A stretch of 44,131 nucleotides of DNA from Methylococcaceae bacterium (GTDB lineage Bacteria > Pseudomonadota > Gammaproteobacteria > Methylococcales > Methylomonadaceae), in contig CANGLL010000002.1 of NCBI GenBank assembly GCA_947454605.1, positions 1 through 44,131 of the forward strand. Reading direction: 5' to 3'. Position 1 is the first letter of the stretch, and each line of letters starts with the position of its first letter. Shown piece by piece: positions 7,787-15,737 of the stretch. The notes under the pieces are model-generated. The model was not told where the DNA came from, searched no databases, and saw only the letters and a list, made by a program, of their open reading frames with translations. The translations under genes and the position numbers were made by a program.

Positions 7787-9085
7787 TTGACTTATCAGAC
7801 TTCGCAATCAAATAGGTTGCTTAATATTTTCAGTGGTTCTGTGGGTAACTTAGTCGAATATTTTGATTGGGCTATTTATGCAGCATTTGCGTTGTATTTT
7901 GCACCTGCTTTCTTTCCTGACGGTGATCAAACGTCTCAATTACTCAATAATGCAGCAATTTTTGCAGTTGGTTTTATTTTTCGTCCACTAGGAGGTTGGT
8001 TTCTAGGTGGCTTGGCCGATAGGAAAGGACGTAAAAGTGCATTACTGTTGTCTGTGAGCTTAATGTGTTTAGGTTCACTGATTATCGCGTGCACACCAGG
8101 TTATGCAGCTATTGGGATGTGGGCTCCTGCGTTATTAGTGCTAGCGCGTATTTTGCAAGGGTTTAGTATTGGTGGTGAGTATGGCAGTTCGGCCACTTAT
8201 TTAAGTGAAATGGCTGGTAGCGAAAGGCGAGGTTATTACTCAAGTTATCAGTATGTTACTATTGTTTTGGGTCAGTTGTTGGCCCTGTTATTGTTAATGA
8301 TATTGCAAAAGCTAGTATTGAGTAATGAAGAACTCCATCAGTGGGGTTGGAGAATTCCATTTGTCATCGGAGGTTTATTAGCTATTTTTGCAATGGGGTT
8401 GCGTAGCAACATGGATGAAACTAAGGCTTTCGTAGATCAACATACTTTTCTAAATCGTAAAGGTAATCTGCGAGAACTACTGAATTACCCTAAGGAATTA
8501 TTCACCGTAGTTGCCTTAACGGCCGGTGGAACAGTCTCATATTATACGTTTACAGTCTATATGCAAAAGTTCCTAGTTAATACAACTGGCTTTAACAAAG
8601 AAGATACCACGGTTATTTGCGCTATCGCTTTGCTGGTTTTTATGTTGATTCAACCTATATACGGTTTGATTTCAGATTTTGTTGGGCGACGTTTAATGCT
8701 TATCGTTTTTGGAATAGGAGCGACCTTTTTTACCGTACCTATTTTTTTGCAACTATCTCAACCGCAAAGCATGAGCTCTGCTCTTGCATGGTATATCCTC
8801 GCTTTGCTAATTATCTCTGGTTATTCATCGGTAAACGCCATTGTTAAAGCAGAATTATTTCCGGTCCATATTCGTGTTTTAGGTGTGGGTTTGCCTTATG
8901 CACTTACTGTCGCCCTATTTGGAGGAACGGCAGAATATTTAGCCTTAAGCATGAAAAGTTTTGGTCATCCAGAATGGTTTCCTTACTATGTTAGTGGGTG
9001 TGCTGCTTTATCATTAATGGTTTCTCTAGCCATGAAAGAGCCAAAAGAACATTCCAAAATAGATCTGGTCCGTTATGAAAGGTGA
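7787..9085 (+). CDS. MFS transporter, metabolite:H+ symporter (MHS) family
   Basis: A 12-helix inner-membrane secondary transporter of about 432 aa. Seen: the N-terminal NLVEYFDWAIYAAFALYFAPAFFP stretch typical of the MHS family (ProP, KgtP, ShiA), the loop 2-3 motif GGLADRKGRKSALL (MFS signature), LQGFSIGGEYGSS in helix 4, and VGRRLM in loop 8-9. The family imports organic acids, betaines or similar with protons; the substrate here cannot be told. No ATG is available: TTG at 7781 or 7787. I take 7787 because GGAG at 7774 has the better spacing for it. Transcribed alone, with no metabolic neighbour that tells the substrate. Confidence 0.88.
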   Translation: MTYQTSQSNRLLNIFSGSVGNLVEYFDWAIYAAFALYFAPAFFPDGDQTSQLLNNAAIFAVGFIFRPLGGWFLGGLADRKGRKSALLLSVSLMCLGSLIIACTPGYAAIGMWAPALLVLARILQGFSIGGEYGSSATYLSEMAGSERRGYYSSYQYVTIVLGQLLALLLLMILQKLVLSNEELHQWGWRIPFVIGGLLAIFAMGLRSNMDETKAFVDQHTFLNRKGNLRELLNYPKELFTVVALTAGGTVSYYTFTVYMQKFLVNTTGFNKEDTTVICAIALLVFMLIQPIYGLISDFVGRRLMLIVFGIGATFFTVPIFLQLSQPQSMSSALAWYILALLIISGYSSVNAIVKAELFPVHIRVLGVGLPYALTVALFGGTAEYLALSMKSFGHPEWFPYYVSGCAALSLMVSLAMKEPKEHSKIDLVRYER

Positions 9086-9172
9086 TCTGCTTTTGAGCAA
9101 TTGTATATTTCACGGATGGAATATTAATTTTATTTAAATATGAATTCGGTTTTACTTTTCGGGAATTAATTA

Positions 9173-9838
9173 ATGAGTGTACCAACAGTTGAAGAAGTTG
9201 AAGCCGGACAGGCTGTTTATAATAAACATGTTTTGGCGATTTATGATCTTTTAGTATTAGGTTTTTCATGTCAGTTTCTATGGAAGTGTCCGGCAGATAG
9301 AATGGCTAAACAATATGATAAATTTGTTAGTAATAATCATTTGGATGTGGGTGTTGGGACGGGTTATTTTTTAGATCGTTGCTATTTTCCATCTGATTAT
9401 CCAAGAATTGCTTTAATGGATTTAAATAATAATGCATTAATGTATACCTCTGAGAGAATAAGTAGATATAGGCCTGAAATATACTGTCGTAATGTGTTAG
9501 AGCCAATTTTTATTTCATCTGAAAAGTTCGATTCAGTGGGTGTTAATTTTCTGTTGCACTGTCTGCCGGGTGATCTATTTATAAAAGGAGTTTTATTTGA
9601 TCATTTAATGAACTTAATGGCTCCGAATGCAGTTATTTTTGGGTCAACCATATTACAATCGGGGGTTTCGCCTAATCGGTTAGCAAAACGATTAATGAGA
9701 TTCTATAATGAAAAGGGTGTCTTTTCTAATCAGAACGATAGTGCTGACGCTTTGAAAAAAGAATTGGAGGCAAGATTTACAGCAGTTTCAGTTGAAATAA
9801 TTGGTTGCGTTGCCTTGTTCTCTGCGCGTAATTATTAG
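9173..9838 (+). CDS. Class I SAM-dependent methyltransferase
   Basis: A 221-aa soluble protein with SAM motif I LDVGVGTGYFLDR (about residues 57-69), an acidic residue at the end of the next strand (LMDLNNNAL, about 82), and a later NFLLHCLPG segment like motif IV/post-I. The N-terminal helical stretch (KHVLAIYDLLVLGFSCQFLWKCP) is seen in small-molecule methyltransferases of the UbiE/Erg6-like group. The substrate is unknown. The ATG at 9173 lies eight bases after a weak GGGAATT. Downstream are a broken cytochrome c and an aminotransferase; these could be leftovers of a former gene set. Confidence 0.8.
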   Translation: MSVPTVEEVEAGQAVYNKHVLAIYDLLVLGFSCQFLWKCPADRMAKQYDKFVSNNHLDVGVGTGYFLDRCYFPSDYPRIALMDLNNNALMYTSERISRYRPEIYCRNVLEPIFISSEKFDSVGVNFLLHCLPGDLFIKGVLFDHLMNLMAPNAVIFGSTILQSGVSPNRLAKRLMRFYNEKGVFSNQNDSADALKKELEARFTAVSVEIIGCVALFSARNY

Positions 9839-9897
9839 TGTATTTCTAGTTAAATTATTTATATATTCAATGTCTTGGTGTACTAATAAAGCAATGA

Positions 9898-10311
9898 AAT
9901 ATTATAGATGTATCCGCTAGAAAAGAATCTTGGCTCAGTTGGCCTTGGAAATTAATGAGCATTGAATTAACTTCTTTTAAGCGTGAATATCCCCATTCAA
10001 CTCCACCTTCAACAAGTTCTAATTCAGTTAAAAAGGGATTTTTAGCCTTTCGGCAACATTGCATTAAATGTCATACCCTTAATGGTGAGGGCGTTAGCAT
10101 TGGGCCAGAACTGAATTATGCCGTGAGTGTCACTGAATACTGGCAACAAAAATGGTTAAGTCGGTTTATCGCTAATCCGCAAAGTGTGCGAGTGAATAAT
10201 AAAATGATTCCGTTTTATCGTGATATTGAAAATCAAGAGTAACAAATATCAGATATCATTAAATATTTAAAAGCGATGGCGAGAACTAAACCTTCAAATT
10301 TAGAGAAATAG
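9898..10311 (+). pseudogene. Decayed cytochrome c domain gene
   Basis: One frame encodes a class I c-type cytochrome with the heme site CIKCH (about codon 36 from the ATG at 9955), a GEG-SIGPELN segment and the distal-ligand-like NKMIPFYR region. A TAA at 10240-10242 interrupts it; after this the same frame continues for 22 codons with a typical C-terminal helix (QISDIIKYLKAMA) to a stop at 10309. Upstream, homologous-looking sequence (DVSARKESWLSWPWKL) runs back before the ATG to a stop at 9895, and there is no signal peptide. So both the N-terminal part and the C-terminal helix are cut off. It probably derives from the C-terminal cytochrome module of a larger oxidoreductase. Confidence 0.75.
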
Positions 10312-10319
10312 TTTCATAA

Positions 10320-11483
10320 ATGATGCATATTGGTAACACTATAAACGCTGTACAAACGTCTATTATTCCCGTTATTGGTGAATGGACACGAAACACTCCA
10401 GGCACATTATCATTGGGACAGGGTATGGTTTCATATCCACCACCATCTTCTGCGCTTAAATATATTCAAGATTTTGGGTTGTTACCTGAACATCACCTAT
10501 ATGGATCTCCTTTAGGATATGAGCCTTTGTTGCAATCGTTAGCAACAAAGTTAAATCATGAGAATGGCATTACCCTAAAATCTGGCAATCGTCTTATGGT
10601 AACAGCTGGATCTAATATGGCATTTTTAAATGTCCTTAGGGCTATTACGGATCCCAGTGATGAAATAATTTTGCCCTTGCCGTATTACTTCAATCATGAA
10701 ATGGCTATTCGAATGCTTAATTGTATTCCGGTGTCAGTTCCGACGGATTCTAATTATCAATTACAGTTGGAAGCATTGCGTGGGGCTATTACTAATAAAA
10801 CGCGTGCCATTGTTACGGTTTCACCTAACAATCCGACGGGTGCTGTTTATCCAGAAGTTGCATTAAGAGCGGTTAATCAGCTATGTAAAGAACATAATTT
10901 GTATCATATTAGTGATGAAGCCTATGAATATTTTACATATGGCTCTGTCAGGCATTTTTCCCCTGCTAGTATTGATGGTTCTGAATCACATACGATTTCA
11001 TTATTCTCGTTTTCTAAGGCTTATGGATTTGCTAGTTGGCGTGTTGGCTACTTGGTTTTTCCAGAGTCGCTTTTACCAGCATTATTAAAAGTTCAAGACA
11101 CTAATTTGATTTGTGCGCCTTTAATTACACAATATGCCGCAATGGGTGCCTTAGAAATTGGGCGTGTTTATTGCAGGAATCATGTTCAGCAATTGAATAA
11201 AATTCGTGAGCAATTTGAGATTCAAATAAATGCCTTAGATAAAGTCAAGGTTGTATCTACAGACGGTGCCTTTTATTTACTGTTAAAAGTCGATACTCAG
11301 TTAAATGATCTTGCTTTAGCAAAAAAGTTAATTAGTGATTATAAAGTTGCAGTGGTTCCGGGGAGTGCTTTTGGATTACACGAGGGTTGTTATCTTCGTG
11401 TTTCTTATGGCATGCTTGATGAAGATGCCTGTGTTATCGCGTTAGATCGTTTAATTTCTGGAATTAAATTGCTTAATTTGTAA
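10320..11483 (+). CDS. Class I/II PLP-dependent aminotransferase
   Basis: A 387-aa fold-type I transaminase. Seen: N-terminal LSLGQGMVSYPPP substrate segment, VTAGSNMAF cofactor loop near residue 97, SPNNPTGAVYP (about 168-178), SDEAYEYF with the Asp that contacts the pyridine nitrogen, and SFSKAYGFASWRVGY with the Schiff-base lysine near 235. The arginine for substrate carboxylate is in LRVSYG near 362. It resembles aspartate/aromatic/kynurenine-type aminotransferases; the true amino donor is unknown. The ATG at 10320 or 10323 follows shortly after the pseudogene. Codon use is like the neighbours. Confidence 0.88.
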   Translation: MMHIGNTINAVQTSIIPVIGEWTRNTPGTLSLGQGMVSYPPPSSALKYIQDFGLLPEHHLYGSPLGYEPLLQSLATKLNHENGITLKSGNRLMVTAGSNMAFLNVLRAITDPSDEIILPLPYYFNHEMAIRMLNCIPVSVPTDSNYQLQLEALRGAITNKTRAIVTVSPNNPTGAVYPEVALRAVNQLCKEHNLYHISDEAYEYFTYGSVRHFSPASIDGSESHTISLFSFSKAYGFASWRVGYLVFPESLLPALLKVQDTNLICAPLITQYAAMGALEIGRVYCRNHVQQLNKIREQFEIQINALDKVKVVSTDGAFYLLLKVDTQLNDLALAKKLISDYKVAVVPGSAFGLHEGCYLRVSYGMLDEDACVIALDRLISGIKLLNL

Positions 11484-11492
11484 AATCGGTTA

Positions 11493-11573
11493 AAACTAAT
11501 ATTTGAGATAGTTTTACCGTATGAAACTGATTGAGTTGATGTTTTAGTGAGTTCAATTCAATTCAATCAACTC
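11493..11573. repeat. Two stem-loops after the aminotransferase gene
   Basis: A bulged hairpin (CGGTTAAAACTA with TAGTTTTACCG) is followed by a second inverted repeat GAGTTGAT (11533-11540) with ATCAACTC (11566-11573), whose loop holds three tandem copies of ATTCA. No T-run follows, so neither is a classic terminator; they could protect the 3' end of the mRNA. Confidence 0.35.
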
Positions 11574-11664
11574 TACCTAATTTACCTCGATTAATAGCTT
11601 ATATAACACGTACTGTATAAACAAGATAGTTGTTTATCAAACTCTTGAATTGAATAGATATATT

Positions 11665-11772
11665 ATGAAAAAAGAATCATCTTCAAACGTTAAAACCATC
11701 CTGCTGATTATTGCTTTTATACTGATATGGATCGTTCTACAATCAGTTACGGGTGTCCCGATGAAGATGTAA
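11665..11772 (+). CDS. Possible 35-aa single-span membrane peptide
   Basis: A 35-codon frame: a lysine- and serine-rich start, then one strong hydrophobic segment (VKTILLIIAFILIWIVLQSV) and a short tail. The ribosome-binding site is poor. It lies 59 bp upstream of the DUF2892 gene and could be co-transcribed with it. No homologue is recognised. Confidence 0.35.
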   Translation: MKKESSSNVKTILLIIAFILIWIVLQSVTGVPMKM

Positions 11773-11831
11773 TTATTAGGTTTGGGACTTACAAAGTGCT
11801 CATGAAATACTCCAACAACTTTAGGATAAAG

Positions 11832-12026
11832 ATGAAAAGTAATATCGGAAAAATTGATCGGATCATAAGATTAACAATTGCCGTATTTCTTTTAGTCTAT
11901 GCTTTGTGGCAAGGCAGTTACATTGCTTTTGGTTTTTCGATTTTTACCTTTTATGAAAGTTGGGCTGGGTGGTGTGCTTTGTATCAACTCATTGGAAAGA
12001 GTACTTGTCCTCTACCTAAGCAATAA
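11832..12026 (+). CDS. DUF2892 (YgaP-transmembrane-like) protein
   Basis: A 64-aa inner-membrane protein. The start N-IGKIDRIIRL and the two membrane segments, the second ending in WCALYQLIGKSTCP, are the DUF2892 pattern: a two-helix module found alone or fused to rhodanese domains (YgaP) and linked to sulfur handling. The ATG at 11832 has AGGA five bases upstream; the longer reading that begins at 11727 is in the wrong register for its first half and has no support. The family's exact function is unknown. Confidence 0.82.
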   Translation: MKSNIGKIDRIIRLTIAVFLLVYALWQGSYIAFGFSIFTFYESWAGWCALYQLIGKSTCPLPKQ

Positions 12027-12060
12027 ATTGATTTAAATTTGTTAGTCATACATCCGTCGA

Positions 12061-12990
12061 TTATCTGGGCAGACAAAGTTCCCATGTGGGCTTTAGGCGT
12101 GTAAAAATTTCTATAGCTTTAAGTTCGCTACTTAAGATTTTCCATCGTGCTAGATCAAACGCATTTCGATGCAAATACGCAACCCAATCTGCTAGTAACA
12201 CGGCGGCATAAATTTCAGCATCGATAGATTCGCAGATAGACAGGCCTGCACTGTGTAAGTACCCCGTCTCAATGGTTTTCTCATCATAACCCCAGCGATG
12301 CAGTGCTATCGCTGCTGTACCGGCATGTAATGTTGTATCTTCAGGTAGACTTAATTCTGCAGCCGAAGCAATAGGATCGAGTGTTGTCGGTAACTCAGAG
12401 AATTTAACTTGGCTAAACAAGGCTTGGATGTGTTCGGCGAGTTCTGGTGTATTGGCCGCATGCCAGAAATTAAAGACCACGGTTTGTCGGGGTTGGGTAA
12501 CCTCGGTAACGCCATGGTAGGAATCTACGTGCAGTGTAAAACCAAAGGCTTTGTTGTATTCAGGATTAACACTAAAAACTACGTCACTCTCCGGCGATGA
12601 GAATAACTCAAGGACACCGCCATGTGCGGCTTGCCATTCCTTATTAAGTTGCACAACCAGTCGAGCAATCTCATAGCCCAATAACGGTCGGTCGCTGTGT
12701 ATACCAATCACCTGTCCTGGGAGCATGCGTTGCGCCGTGACTAAAACACGATTCACCAGTGGCAAACCTGTAATCTCCTTCATTCTGTCTAGCACTTCCG
12801 TCTGAAGCGCTGTTGGGACATTTTCACTCACGTCTCGGAGAGAACACCTATAAAAAGCACCGTCTCGATGCTGCCACTCACCGTCTTGTAAAAATAAAGA
12901 ATCCAGTACAGCACACTGATCCTCAGAAAATGCAGCATCTACATAAAAAAAGGGGAACGGATTATTGTGGTGGTTGGGCTGCGAGAGCAA
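12061..12990 (-). CDS. 2OG-Fe(II) oxygenase fused to an HD-like helical domain
   Basis: A 309-aa cytosolic protein with two parts. Residues about 10-180 form a prolyl-4-hydroxylase-like jelly roll: iron ligands His98 and Asp100 (HSD), distal His159 (SYHG) and 2-oxoglutarate-binding Arg168 (PRQTVVFNFW). Residues about 205-309 are helical, with HAGTAAIALHRWGYDEKTIETGYLHS resembling the start of a degenerate HD/DUF6817-like fold; the HD doublet is not evident. A hydroxylase acting on a protein or peptide is likely; the target is unknown. A 9-bp inverted repeat lies just upstream of the start. It converges with DUF2892. Confidence 0.75.
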   Translation of the reverse strand: MLSQPNHHNNPFPFFYVDAAFSEDQCAVLDSLFLQDGEWQHRDGAFYRCSLRDVSENVPTALQTEVLDRMKEITGLPLVNRVLVTAQRMLPGQVIGIHSDRPLLGYEIARLVVQLNKEWQAAHGGVLELFSSPESDVVFSVNPEYNKAFGFTLHVDSYHGVTEVTQPRQTVVFNFWHAANTPELAEHIQALFSQVKFSELPTTLDPIASAAELSLPEDTTLHAGTAAIALHRWGYDEKTIETGYLHSAGLSICESIDAEIYAAVLLADWVAYLHRNAFDLARWKILSSELKAIEIFTRLKPTWELCLPR

Positions 12991-13011
12991 TGGTTAAACT
13001 CCTAATGTAGA

Positions 13012-13060
13012 TGATGTGCGTATGTTCTTTTGAATGGTTGTAAGCCAATGGCGCACATCA
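13012..13060. repeat. 9-bp inverted repeat upstream of the oxygenase gene
   Basis: TGATGTGCG (13012-13020) and CGCACATCA (13052-13060) are perfect inverted repeats separated by 31 bases, in the leader of the 2OG oxygenase gene. Either a paired operator or an RNA stem. Nothing else is recognisable in this gap. Confidence 0.35.
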
Positions 13061-13142
13061 GTTAGTTTATCAACATTTTATCCGTAGACAGTATTCCAGT
13101 GCTATAAAGATTACGAATGTTGCTAACAATTATTTCTTAGCA

Positions 13143-13310
13143 TCACGACGATTTCGATAATCTTTTACGCTTTGAGCAGATATCCATAAAACGCCATTTT
13201 CTTTGATGAGTGATCGTGTTTTTAGGCATTTGAGTTACTTTGTTTAGCGCTTGAGATTTATAGGTGGTAGTATAAGAAAAGTGTTTGATATCTATAGCTA
13301 AATTTGACAT
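13143..13310 (-). CDS. 55-aa basic small protein, unknown
   Basis: A 55-aa lysine/arginine-rich protein. The start is the second ATG at 13310, seven bases after AGAGGA; an ATG two codons earlier overlaps the ribosome-binding site, and the frame can be read back to 13364 without support. The C-terminal half (THQRKWRFMDICSKRKRLSKSS) is strongly basic with a Trp, suggesting nucleic-acid or membrane-surface contact. There is no signal peptide. I recognise no family. The 297-bp gap to the next gene is AT-rich and holds no clear feature. Confidence 0.5.
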   Translation of the reverse strand: MSNLAIDIKHFSYTTTYKSQALNKVTQMPKNTITHQRKWRFMDICSKRKRLSKSS

Positions 13311-13607
13311 GGTCATTCCTCTGGAGTCATTACAACCAGAAACAATTCCCGGTTGTTGAAGCATACTCTAATGATTGGTGACGACAGATTATGACGCTTA
13401 ATAAAATAGTTTTATGAATATCGCGTTCATTTCTCTAATCATTCAAGATCAGGATAATTATTATTTAAACAATATTCTAAATACTTTGTAACATGAACAC
13501 TAAAGCACACGGTATAGTGTGTATGTGTGTTTGTATAGAAATTATGCTTGCCAATGAAAAAAGTTAAGATAATCTGTTGAAATGATAGTGATTAAATGGG
13601 ATTTAAG

Positions 13608-14243
13608 ATGAATAGTAATCAAAAAAATATACTGGTTTGGGATAATTTAGTTCGTATTTTTCATTGGTCTTTGGTGTCGAGTTTTATAACGGCGTATTTA
13701 ACCAGTGAGGAAGATAATCCATTACATATTTATGCCGGTTACACCGTATTAGGTTTGATTATTTTTAGAGTTGTTTGGGGATTTATAGGGACTCGATATG
13801 CACGGTTTGATAGTTTTTTGGCTTCACCGACAGCCGTTATTATTTATGTAAAAAGCCTTTTCAGTAAAAAGCCTAAGCATTATGTGGGCCATAACCCCGT
13901 GGGTGGTTGGATGGTACTGGCGATGCTAATCATGTTATTTATGGTTACCTTTAGTGGTCTTAAGCTCTACGCAATTGAGGAAGGAGAGGGGCCTTTAGCA
14001 ATTCAAATGCGGTCTATTAATCCAATTGCAACAGTCTATGCGTCAGACGATCCAGAACAATATTTAATAGTAGAGAAAGACGAAGTGGCTGAAGATTACT
14101 GGAAAGAGTTCCATGAGCTATCTACCGATCTGATGTTGATTTTGATTGGTTTACATATCGCAGGGGTTGTTATTTCAAGTAAGGCTCATAAAGAAAATTT
14201 AGTTAAAGCTATGCTCACGGGCAAAAAGACTATCAATAAGTAA
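13608..14243 (+). CDS. Cytochrome b561 family membrane protein
   Basis: A 211-aa inner-membrane b-type cytochrome of the Ni/Fe-hydrogenase b subunit/DUF4405-like cytochrome_B561 group. Four membrane helices carry histidines expected to bind two hemes b: VRIFHWSLV (helix 1), PLHIYAGY (helix 2 start), and LILIGLHIAGVV (last helix). The motif V-W-F-HW followed by Y-G---L---RI-WG is the usual pattern. It normally passes electrons between quinone and a periplasmic partner; no partner gene is adjacent, so the partner is unknown. I take the ATG at 13608 (GGGA eight bases upstream) over 13596. Confidence 0.85.
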   Translation: MNSNQKNILVWDNLVRIFHWSLVSSFITAYLTSEEDNPLHIYAGYTVLGLIIFRVVWGFIGTRYARFDSFLASPTAVIIYVKSLFSKKPKHYVGHNPVGGWMVLAMLIMLFMVTFSGLKLYAIEEGEGPLAIQMRSINPIATVYASDDPEQYLIVEKDEVAEDYWKEFHELSTDLMLILIGLHIAGVVISSKAHKENLVKAMLTGKKTINK

Positions 14244-14267
14244 ATTATGAGATCTTGACTGATTCGA

Positions 14268-15035
14268 ATGCATTTTTTTAAGCGTATCCGTACACGCTAT
14301 ATTTTACATCGCTATCCTATTAATCATGCGTTATGGGCAAAGGTCTGTGACAGTCTGATCATTTTGCGGGGGATGACAGCGGTTGAAAAAGCACATCTAC
14401 GTGAGCTAACAACGCTATTTTTACACCAAAAGAAGTTTGTTGGCGTTCAAGATTTTCAACTCACCGACTTTATGTGCGTTGTTATTGGAATTCAAGCCTG
14501 CTTACCTGTCCTTAAGTTGGGATTAAATTGTTTATCAGGTTGGGTAGAAGTGATCGTTTACCCGGATGCCTTTAGCGTGAGTAGAAACGTAGTTGATGCT
14601 TCGGGTGTTGTGCATCATCAAGAAAGCATACTTATGGGTGAGTCTTGGGCAAGGGGGCCTTTGATATTATCTTGGCATGATGTCGAAAAAGACATGTTAG
14701 GCCATCACATCGGATCTAACGTTGTGATTCATGAAATCGCACATAAGTTAGATAGGCTTAATGGCTCTGCTAATGGTTTTCCGCCTTTACATACTGATAT
14801 GGTCATAAAAGACTGGTCTACGTCTTTAAGCATCGCTTATGAGAATTTATCTAGCCGTATAAATCACCATCACGCCGGCTGCATTAATGCTTATGCTGCG
14901 ACAAATCCAGCTGAATTTTTTGCTGTGATTAGCGAGTATTTCTTTTGTGCACCTGCCGTTCTAAATATTCATTTCCCCGACATTTATAAACAATTATGCC
15001 TGTATTATCGGCAAGATACTTTGTCGAGGCGTTAG
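14268..15035 (+). CDS. mtfA: MtfA-like zinc peptidase (M90)
   Basis: A 255-aa cytosolic metallopeptidase. Zinc motif HEIAHKLD at 155-162 (HExxH) with a downstream NPAEFFAVISEYFF segment giving the third ligand (Glu near 216 or 223). The N-terminal region with LRELTTLFLHQKKFVG and the central VIVYPDAF follow the MtfA family. In E. coli MtfA binds the Mlc repressor and so affects glucose PTS expression; here no PTS gene is near, so that role is not implied. It is followed by the zinc regulator gene, which may be coincidental. Length is normal. Confidence 0.88.
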   Translation: MHFFKRIRTRYILHRYPINHALWAKVCDSLIILRGMTAVEKAHLRELTTLFLHQKKFVGVQDFQLTDFMCVVIGIQACLPVLKLGLNCLSGWVEVIVYPDAFSVSRNVVDASGVVHHQESILMGESWARGPLILSWHDVEKDMLGHHIGSNVVIHEIAHKLDRLNGSANGFPPLHTDMVIKDWSTSLSIAYENLSSRINHHHAGCINAYAATNPAEFFAVISEYFFCAPAVLNIHFPDIYKQLCLYYRQDTLSRR

Positions 15036-15064
15036 AGTAAATAGGGACGAATTGACATTTAAAA

Positions 15065-15103
15065 TTGACAAGGTAGTGCATGTAAATGTTATATTATAAC
15101 ATT
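15065..15103 (+). promoter_or_regulatory. zur promoter with perfect Zur box
   Basis: TTGACA at 15065-15070 is a consensus -35 box. The -10 region is covered by AATGTTATATTATAACATT (15085-15103), a perfect 9+1+9 palindrome that matches the known Zur box core GTTATANTATAAC. Zinc-bound Zur would block the polymerase here, giving autoregulation. Confidence 0.8.
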
Positions 15104-15133
15104 GCAAACTTGTGATGCGGTCACTTTCAAGAT

Positions 15134-15637
15134 ATGTACACTAAAGCTGAAAATAACCAAATTTCTGTAAACAGTTTAATTCATGACCATAAAAAGTGTG
15201 TTACTGAGGCTTTAAGTATCGCAGAACGCTTATGTAGTTTGCGCGGTGTACAACTAACGACTATTCGTTATCAAGTGTTAGAGTTGATTTGGAGTAGTCA
15301 TAAAGCAGTTAAGGCTTATGAGTTATTAGATCTTATTAAACCATTACAAAATGCAGCTAAACCCCCTACTATTTATCGCGCATTAGATTTTTTACTTGAG
15401 CAGGGTTTAATTCATAGAATAGAAAGTCTTAATGCCTTTATCGGTTGTAATTGTTCTGGGCATCAGCATGAATTATTGTTATTAATCTGTAAGCAATGTT
15501 ATGAAGTTGAAGAACGTCCGGCTTTAAAGGTGATGTCTGCTTTAACGGAAGAGTTTTCGGATGCAAATTTTGTGACGCATAGCCAAGCAATCGAAGCACA
15601 CGGTCTTTGTGCTAAATGCAATGAACTAAAGAGTTGA
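15134..15637 (+). CDS. zur: Zinc uptake regulator, Fur family
   Basis: A 167-aa DNA-binding repressor. An N-terminal winged helix (LTTIRYQVLELIWSSHKAVKAYELLDLI, then PPTIYRALDFLLEQGLIHRIE) is followed by the dimer domain with HQHELLLLICKQC and a terminal CAKC, giving two Cys pairs for a structural zinc, as in Zur rather than Fur. Position of the CxxC at the extreme C-terminus is typical for gammaproteobacterial Zur. Perfect Zur-type palindromes precede both this gene and the receptor gene downstream, which supports the specificity call over Fur. The start ATG at 15134 has a weak ribosome-binding site. Confidence 0.9.
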   Translation: MYTKAENNQISVNSLIHDHKKCVTEALSIAERLCSLRGVQLTTIRYQVLELIWSSHKAVKAYELLDLIKPLQNAAKPPTIYRALDFLLEQGLIHRIESLNAFIGCNCSGHQHELLLLICKQCYEVEERPALKVMSALTEEFSDANFVTHSQAIEAHGLCAKCNELKS

Positions 15638-15680
15638 TAGTCTGCTTTGTTTTATGGACTTAAATTCATTCCTTAAATTG

Positions 15681-15696
15681 TAATGTTATAACATTA
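15681..15696. promoter_or_regulatory. Zur-type palindrome upstream of the TonB receptor
   Basis: TAATGTTATAACATTA is a perfect 16-bp palindrome. The half-sites AATGTTATA and TATAACATT are the same as in the zur box, but here they overlap, so the centre-to-centre distance is three bases shorter. It lies 42 bp upstream of the chosen start at 15738. Confidence 0.65.
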
Positions 15697-15737
15697 TGTA
15701 TGGGCTTTTATTGAGCGCTACGGTTAAAAAAGAAAAG

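Noticed and set aside
8991-9269. 92-codon minus-strand frame between the MHS transporter and methyltransferase
   Set aside because: Overlaps both genes antisense; no ribosome-binding site or motif.
11727-11831. N-terminal extension of the DUF2892 protein
   Set aside because: No ribosome-binding site, and DUF2892 proteins start at the conserved N-IGKIDR stretch, as from 11832.
15696-15737. Earlier ATG for the zinc receptor
   Set aside because: It overlaps the Zur-type palindrome and would spoil the signal peptide; 15738 gives a normal one.
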